From Micavibrio sp964400125 (lineage in GTDB: Bacteria; Pseudomonadota; Alphaproteobacteria; Micavibrionales; Micavibrionaceae), in NCBI GenBank assembly GCA_964400125.1, contig CAYNSR010000004.1, positions 1 to 64,000 of the forward strand: a DNA stretch of 64,000 nt, written 5' to 3'. The stretch's first letter is position 1. Every line of letters begins with the position of its first letter. Shown here in pieces: positions 50,996-59,469 of this stretch. The notes beneath the pieces were generated by a model. It saw nothing but the letters and a program-made list of their open reading frames with translations. It ran no database searches and was not told the origin of the DNA. The translations under genes and the position numbers were made by a program.

Positions 50996-52441
50996 ATGAA
51001 GATTTTATATGTCTCAAGCGAAATCTATCCGTTTGCGAAGCTTGGCGGCCTCGGCGATGTTGCCGATGCCTTGCCGCGGGCGTTGGCAGGAGATGGAATG
51101 GATGTCCGGTTATTGCTTCCGGGATATCCCGATGTCCTGAAAAATCTTGAAAATCCGGCGGTTCTGGCGGTGCAGGCGCGTTTTTGCGGGCAGGATACAG
51201 CGCGAATCGTTCTGGGGCGCCTGCCGCACGGTTTGATGGCCTATGTAATCGATATTCCCCGTTTTTACGACCGTTCAGGAATTTATTACAATGAAAACGG
51301 ACACGACTGGCCTGATAATCATTTGCGTTTCGGGGCGCTGGGTTTTGTCGCGGCATCACTGGATTCCTATGACCGTGGATGGAAACCGGATATCGTTCAC
51401 GGGCAGGATTGGTTATGCGGCATGATGCCAGTCTATCTGAATGCCAGAGAGCAGGACCGCCCGAAAAGCGTCCTGACCGTGCACAATCTTGCCTATCAGG
51501 GATTGTTTCCGTTTTCCACTTGTGCGTCTTTGGCTTTGCCGCAATCATGTTTTTCCGTTGCGGGTGTCGAATTTTATGGGCAGGTCGGTTTTTTAAAAGC
51601 TGGTCTTTATTACGCAGATGCCATCACCGCAGTCAGCCAGACCTATGCCCGTGAAATTCAGGACCCGGTGCTAGGTTGCGGTCTCGACGGTCTTTTACGC
51701 CACCGGGCGCGGGATTTGCGCGGTATTCTGAACGGCATTGATACAGATATTTGGGATTCTGAAAAAGATTCTTATCTGCACGCGCCGTATGGCGTTTCCA
51801 CCATACGCGATAAAAGAAAAAATCGTCATGCCCTGATGGAAGCGCTTGGTCTTTCTGTCCGGAAAAATGTTCCGTTATTCGGCGTCGTCAGTCGCATGGT
51901 ACCGCAAAAGGGGCTGGATCTTTTACCGGAGGCAATGACAGAAAGCCTTGATGCCGGGGCGGGGCTGGTCATTCTCGGGGCAGGAGATGCCGTGTTGCAG
52001 GCGCAAATGCAAAAATTATCGGCAAGATGGCCGGGACAGGTCGCAGTCAAAACCGGATATAACGAAACGCTGGCTCATCGTATCATCGGCGGCGCGGATG
52101 CCTTGTTGGTTCCTTCCCGTTTCGAGCCTTGCGGGTTGGTGCAGATGTATGCCTTGCGTTACGGCACCTTGCCAGTTGTACGCCGCACGGGCGGATTGGC
52201 CGATACGGTGGAAGGAAACGGTCCCGGGGCGAACGGTTTTTTGTTCGAAGAGGCCAATGTTGCGGATATGGAAGACGCCCTGCGGCGTGTACGCAAGACC
52301 TTTCGCAGGCCGGGATTGTGGATGTGTATGCAACGCAACGCCATGGCAAGGGATTTTAGCTGGAAAAAATCGGCCCGGCAGTACCGGATTTTGTACGCGG
52401 ATCTTCTGGCGCGGGATGTGCCGCAATCCTTGTCTGCATAG
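50996..52441 (+). CDS. glgA: Glycogen synthase (ADP-glucose)
   Basis: 481 residues, GT5. Seen: ILYVSSEIYPFAKLGGLGDVADALPRAL with the K-x-G-G ADP-glucose loop (Leu in place of the common Thr), HGQDWLCGMMPVYL, VLTVHNLAYQGLF, GILNGIDTDIWD, VSRMVPQKGLDLL, VPSRFEPCGLVQMYALRYGTLPVV (catalytic Glu) and TGGLADTV. It extends alpha-1,4-glucan. A 281-bp gap to glgB follows, holding weak hairpins (ACCGGGAA/CCCGGT near 52640) and no gene I can support. Confidence 0.96.
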   Translation: MKILYVSSEIYPFAKLGGLGDVADALPRALAGDGMDVRLLLPGYPDVLKNLENPAVLAVQARFCGQDTARIVLGRLPHGLMAYVIDIPRFYDRSGIYYNENGHDWPDNHLRFGALGFVAASLDSYDRGWKPDIVHGQDWLCGMMPVYLNAREQDRPKSVLTVHNLAYQGLFPFSTCASLALPQSCFSVAGVEFYGQVGFLKAGLYYADAITAVSQTYAREIQDPVLGCGLDGLLRHRARDLRGILNGIDTDIWDSEKDSYLHAPYGVSTIRDKRKNRHALMEALGLSVRKNVPLFGVVSRMVPQKGLDLLPEAMTESLDAGAGLVILGAGDAVLQAQMQKLSARWPGQVAVKTGYNETLAHRIIGGADALLVPSRFEPCGLVQMYALRYGTLPVVRRTGGLADTVEGNGPGANGFLFEEANVADMEDALRRVRKTFRRPGLWMCMQRNAMARDFSWKKSARQYRILYADLLARDVPQSLSA

Positions 52442-52722
52442 CATGTCTGCCGGGGCTATCTATAGGACAGTCATTTCCGGTGCAATGCAGATATCTTCCG
52501 TGATTTTTCAGAGCGGCAACAGCCCGGGCAGGGAAAAACTCCGTATCCGAGGAATGCAGCGGACAGCGGGGCTGAAGGGATTCACCAAAAGAGTGCATCA
52601 GGGTTATTCCTTTCCTCTGTTCCCCGGTCCAACGTACCGGGAAGTTCCCGGTTCCCATGATTTTTCTGGAACCGTGCGGTTGCCTTGTGCGTTTGACACG
52701 GCGTATTGTGGCGGGGAAAAAA

Positions 52723-54642
52723 ATGCGTGATGTCGTTATCCATGACAGCGATCTTTCTTCCGAAGATCTTCGTCTTTTCAGGGAAGGGCGTCATTTTTCG
52801 CTCTACCGTAAAATGGGCGCGCATATCAACGGGCAACAGGAGGATGGCGTATCTTTTTCAGTCTGGGCACCGCATGCGCTATCTGTAGAGGTCATGGGTG
52901 ATTTTAACAACTGGAGCAAGCGTGCGCATTTCCTGTCACCGCTAGCGGATTCCGGAATTTGGATCGGGGTCATTCCCGCGGCACGGCGGGGGCAGTGTTA
53001 CAAATATCATATTGTGTCCAGTACTTATGCGCAGGGTATTGATAAATCTGACCCGTTTGCGTTCTCCGCAGAAATTTCCCCGCATACGGCATCTGTTATC
53101 ACGGATCTTGATTTTCAATGGTCGGACGCGGCATGGATGGAGGCGCGGAAAGGATACAGGATGCAGGAAAGTCCGGTGTCAATTTATGAAATGCATCTGG
53201 GGTCGTGGCGCAGGGGAAGTCAAAAATCGTCCGGAGAAGGGGTGTATCCGATTTCTTACAGGACTCTTGCGGAAGAGTTGATTCCTTATCTGCGGAAAAT
53301 GGCATTTACGCATGTAGAGTTTATGCCGGTGATGGAGCACCCCTTCGGCGGATCGTGGGGGTATCATACTACCGGTTATTTCGCCCCGACAAGCCGCTAC
53401 GGCAGCCCGCAGGATTTTATGTTTCTGATTGATCGTTTGCACGGGGCCGGAATAGGAGTCGTTCTGGATTGGGTTCCGTCCCACTTTCCCGGTGATGTTC
53501 ATGGCTTGTCCTGTTTTGACGGCACGCCTCTCTACGAACATGACGACCCGAATCAAAGGGTGCATCCGGAATGGGGAAGTTTCATTTTCGATTACGGACG
53601 CAATGAGGTGCGCAGTTTTTTAATCAGCAGTGCGATGTTCTGGTTCGAAAAATATCATGTTGACGGTTTGCGCGTTGACTCTGTGACGTCGATGCTCCAT
53701 CTGGATTATTCGCAAAAAACCGATGAATGGATCCCCCATATCCGTGGGGGAAGGGTTAACTTCGGGGCGGTCGATTTTCTGAAGAAAATGAACGAAGCGG
53801 TTTATGAGAATTTTTTAGGCGTCATGATGATCGCCGAAGAATCGACCGCGTGGCCGGGTGTTTCAAGACCATCCAGCATAAACGGCCTTGGGTTCGATCT
53901 GAAATGGGATATAGGCTGGATGAACGATACGATACGCTATTTATCGCGCCCGCCATCCCGGAGAACAGAACATCAGAACGAAATTACATTCCGATCTCTT
54001 TATGCCTATCATGAAAATTTTATTCTGGCGTTATCGCATGATGAAGTCGTCCGCGGCAAGGGGTCTTTGGTAGAAAAAATGCCCGGTGATGTGGAAGAGA
54101 AATACGCAAATTTGCGCTGTCTTTATGCCTATATGTTTTCGCAGCCTGGAAAAAAACTGCTTTTCATGGGAAACGAGCTGGCCCCATGGGAAGAGTGGAA
54201 TCATGATGGCAGTATTGACTGGGGACTGGAAAATACAGATTCGCATCGGTACATACAAAATATGGTACGGGATTTGAATGTCATGTATTGCCGTGAAACA
54301 GCCTTGCATATCGATTGCGACCCTTCCGGGTACAGGATGATCGACGGATCGGATTCGAAACATTGCGTAATTTTCTATATGCGCGGAAATGAAGAAACAA
54401 AAAATTATATTCTGTGCGTTTTCAATTTTTCTGCCGTTGTGCGGCGTGGTTACTGTGTCGGTGTTCCGTTCGCGGGACGGTGGCAGGAAGTTTTCAACAG
54501 TGATGATGCGCTCTATGGTGGTCGCGATGCGGCAAAAAACGGTGTCATGACGACGGATAATTTTTCGTTGCACGGGATGGATCAGACTCTGTCGCTTGAT
54601 TTGCCGCCTTTGGGGGGAATCTTCTTGAAATGGATTCTTTGA
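52723..54642 (+). CDS. glgB: 1,4-alpha-glucan branching enzyme
   Basis: About 639 residues, GH13. One CBM48-type domain (FSVWAPHALSVEVMGDFNNW), then the barrel: YEMHLGSWRR, EFMPVMEHPFGGSWGYH, DWVPSHFP, GLRVDSVTSMLHLDYS (nucleophile Asp), MIAEESTAWPGVS (acid Glu) and LALSHDEVV. It transfers chains to make alpha-1,6 branches. Shorter than the E. coli enzyme (728) because the first N-terminal domain is absent. ATG 52723 has GGGG upstream and begins the homology. The start of treZ overlaps its end by 13 bp. Confidence 0.96.
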   Translation: MRDVVIHDSDLSSEDLRLFREGRHFSLYRKMGAHINGQQEDGVSFSVWAPHALSVEVMGDFNNWSKRAHFLSPLADSGIWIGVIPAARRGQCYKYHIVSSTYAQGIDKSDPFAFSAEISPHTASVITDLDFQWSDAAWMEARKGYRMQESPVSIYEMHLGSWRRGSQKSSGEGVYPISYRTLAEELIPYLRKMAFTHVEFMPVMEHPFGGSWGYHTTGYFAPTSRYGSPQDFMFLIDRLHGAGIGVVLDWVPSHFPGDVHGLSCFDGTPLYEHDDPNQRVHPEWGSFIFDYGRNEVRSFLISSAMFWFEKYHVDGLRVDSVTSMLHLDYSQKTDEWIPHIRGGRVNFGAVDFLKKMNEAVYENFLGVMMIAEESTAWPGVSRPSSINGLGFDLKWDIGWMNDTIRYLSRPPSRRTEHQNEITFRSLYAYHENFILALSHDEVVRGKGSLVEKMPGDVEEKYANLRCLYAYMFSQPGKKLLFMGNELAPWEEWNHDGSIDWGLENTDSHRYIQNMVRDLNVMYCRETALHIDCDPSGYRMIDGSDSKHCVIFYMRGNEETKNYILCVFNFSAVVRRGYCVGVPFAGRWQEVFNSDDALYGGRDAAKNGVMTTDNFSLHGMDQTLSLDLPPLGGIFLKWIL

Positions 54643-56411
54643 CCCAGGAGAGAATTGCGCAGTTCGTTCATGCCGATCAGAGAATTGGCGCAACCTTTGT
54701 TACAGGAAAAGGCACTTATATCCGGCTCTGGGCACCGTGGGCGGAGCGGGCTTTTATCTTGTGGGAGAATCAAGACAGGATTGCCTTGCAGCGGGAAGAT
54801 CGGGGATATTACACAGGATTTTTTCCAGATAAAGGCGATGGAGATCGTTACTATTATATTCTGGATGATGGTTTGCCGATCCCTGATCCAGCCTCACGAT
54901 TTCAGCCGGAAGGCGTTTCCGGTTATTCCCAGGTGGTGGCAGATTTTTATCTCTGGACGAATGGTGGCGTGGCGATACAACCGTTTTCGCAATGGGTTAT
55001 TTATGAAATTCATACGGGGGCGTTTTCGCGGCACCATGATTTTTTCGGGATCGTGGAGGATTTGCCGCGCCTGAAAGCGTTGGGCGTGAGCGCCATTGAA
55101 ATCATGCCGGTCGCGCAATTTTCCGGGGATAAAAACTGGGGCTATGACGGGGTTTTTCCGCATGCGGTCCAGAACAGTTATGGCGGTCCGCGGGGTCTGA
55201 AAATGCTGGTTGATTCCTGCCATTGCCACGGAATCGCCGTCATTTTGGACATTGTTTGCAACCATATCGGACCGGAAGGGGGAGTCCTGCTTTCATGCGG
55301 TCCTTATGTACAGAAAAAATGCCATACGCCATGGGGGCCGGCAATCAATTATGACGGGCTTGAAAGCGATGAGGTGCGGCGTTATTTTTTGCAAGGCATA
55401 TGGCAATGGATCATGGAATACAGGGTGGATGGCCTGCGATTCGATGCCGTTCAGGAGATTTACGACAGGGCACCAGTGCCGTTTCTTGAAGAAGTTTTTT
55501 CTTTAAAAAATGCAGTAGAAGAATTGCGTGGGCAAGACTTGGTCATGATCGCAGAAAGCGATATGAACGATCCGCGATTATTATTTCAGCCAGAAAAGAA
55601 CGGGTCTGGATTTGATGCGCAATGGGCAGATGATCTCCACCATAGTTTGCATGCGATATTGACGGGGGAACGGGGCGGGTATTACGCAGATTACGGTACA
55701 ATCGCGCAATTGGCGCGAATTTATAAAGGTGGCGTTGCCTTTTCCGGTCAATATTCGTGCTACCGGAGGCGTCGTCACGGGCGACCCTATACCGGGGTTG
55801 ATAAAAAATCCCTGATTGTCGGCATGCAAAACCACGACCAGATCGGCAACAGGGTTTCTGGAAATCGTTTGAGCGTGCAGATTGATTTCGAAAAACTGAA
55901 ATTGTCAGCAGCATGTATTTTTCTGTCACCATTTACGCCGTTTTTGTTTATGGGAGATGAATTTTTTTGCAGGCAGAAATTTTCTTTTTTTACCGATCAC
56001 GAAGGCGATTTTAATTCATGTATTCTGCATGATCGAAAATTTTCTTCGGATTCGCAGGAGGGCGCTATGACAGCCTATTATACCGAATTGATTGCATGGT
56101 CGAAACGTTTGCGGATGATGGAATTAAAGGCGGTTTCTTGTCATGAAGACCGCATAATTTTGCGATACGAACATGATGATATTGTGTTGGTGATTCTATC
56201 TTTTGCATCTGAACGCACGTTTTTTTACCTGCCATCAGGTATGGTGTGGAAAATTTTACTGCGGTCGCAGGGATTCTCTCCGGAGATGAAAGAAGATGTC
56301 GTGGCGGATATTGAAATACCACCCTTTTCCGCCAGCCTTATCCGGGGGCGGAACCACATGGAGACAATAGGCGTTGGCCCGAGCGGTGTATCAATGGAGG
56401 GCGGACAATAA
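54630..56411 (+). CDS. treZ: Malto-oligosyltrehalose trehalohydrolase
   Basis: 593 residues, GH13. N-terminal CBM48-like region (YIRLWAPWAERAFI), then VIYEIHTGAFSR, EIMPVAQFSGDKNWGYDGVFPHAVQNSYGG, DIVCNHIGPEG, VDGLRFDAVQEIYD (nucleophile Asp), VMIAESDMNDPRL (acid Glu) and MQNHDQIGNRVSGNRLS. It releases trehalose from the reducing end made by TreY. It overlaps glgB by 13 bp, so branching and trehalose formation are translationally linked. Confidence 0.95.
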   Translation: MDSLTQERIAQFVHADQRIGATFVTGKGTYIRLWAPWAERAFILWENQDRIALQREDRGYYTGFFPDKGDGDRYYYILDDGLPIPDPASRFQPEGVSGYSQVVADFYLWTNGGVAIQPFSQWVIYEIHTGAFSRHHDFFGIVEDLPRLKALGVSAIEIMPVAQFSGDKNWGYDGVFPHAVQNSYGGPRGLKMLVDSCHCHGIAVILDIVCNHIGPEGGVLLSCGPYVQKKCHTPWGPAINYDGLESDEVRRYFLQGIWQWIMEYRVDGLRFDAVQEIYDRAPVPFLEEVFSLKNAVEELRGQDLVMIAESDMNDPRLLFQPEKNGSGFDAQWADDLHHSLHAILTGERGGYYADYGTIAQLARIYKGGVAFSGQYSCYRRRRHGRPYTGVDKKSLIVGMQNHDQIGNRVSGNRLSVQIDFEKLKLSAACIFLSPFTPFLFMGDEFFCRQKFSFFTDHEGDFNSCILHDRKFSSDSQEGAMTAYYTELIAWSKRLRMMELKAVSCHEDRIILRYEHDDIVLVILSFASERTFFYLPSGMVWKILLRSQGFSPEMKEDVVADIEIPPFSASLIRGRNHMETIGVGPSGVSMEGGQ

Positions 56412-56450
56412 TGAACAGGTTGGGCCCGGAAATTTTGCGGATATTCGCCC

Positions 56451-58913
56451 ATGTCTGATATTGTTGCAACCTACAGGGTGCAGCTCAATCGGGATTTTAC
56501 ATTTTATGATCTTGCCGGAATAGTTCCATATTTGCGTGATCTCGGTATATCCCATGTCTATTGTTCACCGTTTTTTGAAAGCGTGGCCGGGAGCGTTCAC
56601 GGCTATGATGTAATTGATCCCGAAAAAATAAGCGTTGAGCGTGGTGGAATAGACGGATTGATGCATCTTGATTCGGTGCTGTCTGCATTTAATCCGCCGA
56701 TTAAAATGATCGTCGACATCGTGCCGAATCATATGAGTGCTAATCCTGACAACCCTTATTGGTACGATGTTCTGGAGAAAGGCGCAGGGTCGCCATACTG
56801 GTATTTTTTTGATATGCGGGTTGAGGCTGGTCATAAAATAAAATTGCCATTTCTGCGCAAGGAAATGATCCGGATAATCCGCTGCGGCGAGGCGGCGATA
56901 GAAGAAAGAGATGGAAAAACACTTTTTCGTTTGCAGGACAGTTTCTACCCGTTAAAAAAATCCAGTCTCGTCGGTATCGGCGATACGCGATCATTGACGC
57001 CGGAAGAAACGATAGCTGTTCTTCAAAAGCAGAACTATGAATTCATTGGCTGGTTCAGGGCGTTCGAAGGTGCAAGTTATCGGCGTTTCTTCGATGTTTC
57101 GGATCTGGTCGGTGTCAGGGTTGAAGACAGAAGAGTGTTCTTACACACGCACCGTCTGCTGCTGGAGCTAAAAAAATCTTTACGGTCGATTGACGGGGTC
57201 CGTGTTGACCATATTGACGGCCTTGCTGATCCATCCCGGTATTTGCAGGAATTGCATGGAGAATTCGACCAGATATGGGTTGAAAAAATTCTTGCGCGCG
57301 CGGAAATCATTCCGCAAGGATGGACCGTGTGCGGGACAACCGGGTACGAATTTATTGACCGGATGAATCTGATTTTTGTTGATGTTGCAGGCTTTCATGA
57401 AATTGAGTCTTTTTGGCGTGGCAAGATTGAGAATATGTGGGATGGTTTTGATTCCTGCCTGCTTGCATCCAGAGAAAAAATTTTGACGGATTTATTTTTG
57501 CCGGAATTCCAGAGAATTGCGGCACTGCTGGCGACAGATGATCGGACATGGTATTTCTGGAAGGCATTGACGTTGATGCTGCCAGTCTACAGGACATATG
57601 TTTTACAGGAATCTGTTTCCATCGGAGATATTGGCTGGATTGAATCGGCTCTGAAGCGGGCCGGGTTGTTCCCCGGATGGGAAAAGCGTGTCGCCATGAT
57701 TTTTTTACGACCCCGCACGGCAGAACAGGTCCGGGGCATGCAGGAATGGCAGCAATTCACCGGGCCGCTCATGGCGAAGGGGATGGAAGATACAGCCCAT
57801 TACCGTTATGTGCCGCTGGCGGCGCTGAACGAGGTCGGGTGCGTGCCTGATTTGTCCGAATCCGGCCCGGCTCAGTTTATCGACTGGATGAACCAGCGCA
57901 GCCGGAATTATCCGTGGACACTGAATGCGACATCAACGCATGACACGAAGCGTTCTGAGGATGCGCGGCACAGGCTCTATGCCGCAAGCGCCATACCGGG
58001 GCAATGGATCTCTTTCGTTGAAAAGGCGCGTGAAATAAATACGGCGATCAGGCCGACCGGATTTCCTGCGCGGATCGAATATCTGTTTTACCAGTCGCTG
58101 ATTTCTACATGGCCTCTGGCAGGCGGGGGCGATGATGTTTACAAGGACAGAATTTTTTCATACATGCTCAAGGCCAGCAGGGAAATGAAGATGGAGACAA
58201 GCTGGCTGAGGCCGGATGAAAAATTTGAAAGACAGCTACAGGCGTTCACAATACGCTGTTTTCGTTACCGAATATTTCAGGAACATGTAGCACGTTTTGC
58301 CGCACTGGTTAGTCCAATGGGTGCAATTTTATCTTTGTCCGTTCTATGCCTCAAGGTACTGGGCGGCGGTGTTCCTGATTTTTATCAGGGAACAGAATTG
58401 TGGAATTTCCATCTGGTTGATCCAGATAACCGCCGGCCTGTTGATTACGATTTACGGCGTACGGTGTTTGATTCCGTACTGGCGGAAGAGCAGGAGGGCG
58501 GGGATGATTTCCTGTCCGGTTTATGTGCAAACTGGCGGAATGGAGCAATCAAATTATGGCTGACACGGGAGCTTCTGGCTATACGCAAGGAGGCCATGGC
58601 GATGGATGCGAAAATATTGTCCCTGTTGCCGGTTTCCGGGCCGCATGCCTGCCGGATCATGTCCTTCTGCCGGACGACGGCGGACGGGAGGGCAGGGTGG
58701 GTGATAACATTGCCGATCAGGCTGGATGATTTTTTGCCATGCTCATCGCTGGCTTTCCCACAGGATTACTGGAGGGGAACGGAAGTGTCGTTTCCTGATG
58801 CGATGGCTTTTTATGATTGTCTGGGAAAAAAAACATTGACTGCCGGTTCGGCATTTCCCGCAGAGGTTTTGTTCAGGCATTTTCCGGTTTCAATCATCAG
58901 GTTCTCACGCTAA
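56451..58913 (+). CDS. treY: Malto-oligosyltrehalose synthase
   Basis: 820 residues, GH13. Seen: ATYRVQLNRDFTFYDLAGIVPYLRDLG, SVHGYDVIDPEKIS, DIVPNHMSA, IDGVRVDHIDGLADPSRYL (nucleophile Asp), IWVEKILARAEIIP (acid Glu), STHDTKRSEDARHRL and PDFYQGTELWNFHLVDPDNRRPVDY. It turns the reducing end of a maltodextrin into an alpha,alpha-1,1 bond for TreZ to cut. 39 bp after treZ. Its stop overlaps that of the convergent secreted-protein gene by 4 bp. Confidence 0.96.
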   Translation: MSDIVATYRVQLNRDFTFYDLAGIVPYLRDLGISHVYCSPFFESVAGSVHGYDVIDPEKISVERGGIDGLMHLDSVLSAFNPPIKMIVDIVPNHMSANPDNPYWYDVLEKGAGSPYWYFFDMRVEAGHKIKLPFLRKEMIRIIRCGEAAIEERDGKTLFRLQDSFYPLKKSSLVGIGDTRSLTPEETIAVLQKQNYEFIGWFRAFEGASYRRFFDVSDLVGVRVEDRRVFLHTHRLLLELKKSLRSIDGVRVDHIDGLADPSRYLQELHGEFDQIWVEKILARAEIIPQGWTVCGTTGYEFIDRMNLIFVDVAGFHEIESFWRGKIENMWDGFDSCLLASREKILTDLFLPEFQRIAALLATDDRTWYFWKALTLMLPVYRTYVLQESVSIGDIGWIESALKRAGLFPGWEKRVAMIFLRPRTAEQVRGMQEWQQFTGPLMAKGMEDTAHYRYVPLAALNEVGCVPDLSESGPAQFIDWMNQRSRNYPWTLNATSTHDTKRSEDARHRLYAASAIPGQWISFVEKAREINTAIRPTGFPARIEYLFYQSLISTWPLAGGGDDVYKDRIFSYMLKASREMKMETSWLRPDEKFERQLQAFTIRCFRYRIFQEHVARFAALVSPMGAILSLSVLCLKVLGGGVPDFYQGTELWNFHLVDPDNRRPVDYDLRRTVFDSVLAEEQEGGDDFLSGLCANWRNGAIKLWLTRELLAIRKEAMAMDAKILSLLPVSGPHACRIMSFCRTTADGRAGWVITLPIRLDDFLPCSSLAFPQDYWRGTEVSFPDAMAFYDCLGKKTLTAGSAFPAEVLFRHFPVSIIRFSR

Positions 58914-59464
58914 TCAAAGTTGTAGCGGAGGCTCAAGAATGGGGTCGTGGCAACGATGCCCCACTCATCATCGCCGTTCGTTTTATCTTCCATGTAATAG
59001 GGCAATGCCACCATGGAAATTCCTGCGTTCCATTTGCCGTATTCAAAAAGCGCCAGTCTGGCCTGCCCGACCAGAAGCGGCACAGGATAATCCCGATAGC
59101 CGCTGACCAGTCCGAGCGCAGCGGTTAGTTCCAGTTGCGTCGGACCAAGCGGAAGCACATAGGGGTTCGTGATATAGCCAGCACCTACAGATGTCCTGTC
59201 GACACTGTTGGGGGCAAGAATGTAGAGCCCCCAGTTGCCGTAGTCCCGTGTCCCCAGTTTTATGACCGCAAGGCCGTGGCGTTCGCGGAAATCATCGTCG
59301 CCTTGTTGAAAATGTTTGGAGGCGATGGGGCCGCCTTCGACAGTCAAGGATTCGATGGACCCATTATTTGCGTTATGATACCCCGCGACGGGGGGCTGGG
59401 CCAATGCTGCAGGCGTTTCGGAGAGGGTCAGGGCAATCACGGTAATCAGGGCGGAAAGGCGCAT
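58910..59464 (-). CDS. Small secreted, barrel-like protein, trp-operon distal
   Basis: 184 residues; family not recognised. A clear signal peptide (MRLSALITVIALTLS, cleavage likely after PAALA) is followed by alternating hydrophobic/polar strands such as WGLYILAPNS, SVGAGYITNPYVLPLG, LELTAALGLVSGYRDYP and LSLRYNFD at the end, which suggest a small outer-membrane barrel. The GLVSGYRDYPVP segment recalls PagP-like or phage-borne small barrel proteins, but I cannot confirm this. It starts five bases after the stop of the PhzE-type gene, so it is probably transcribed with the trp genes. Confidence 0.65.
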   Translation of the reverse strand: MRLSALITVIALTLSETPAALAQPPVAGYHNANNGSIESLTVEGGPIASKHFQQGDDDFRERHGLAVIKLGTRDYGNWGLYILAPNSVDRTSVGAGYITNPYVLPLGPTQLELTAALGLVSGYRDYPVPLLVGQARLALFEYGKWNAGISMVALPYYMEDKTNGDDEWGIVATTPFLSLRYNFD

Positions 59465-59469
59465 TTTGT

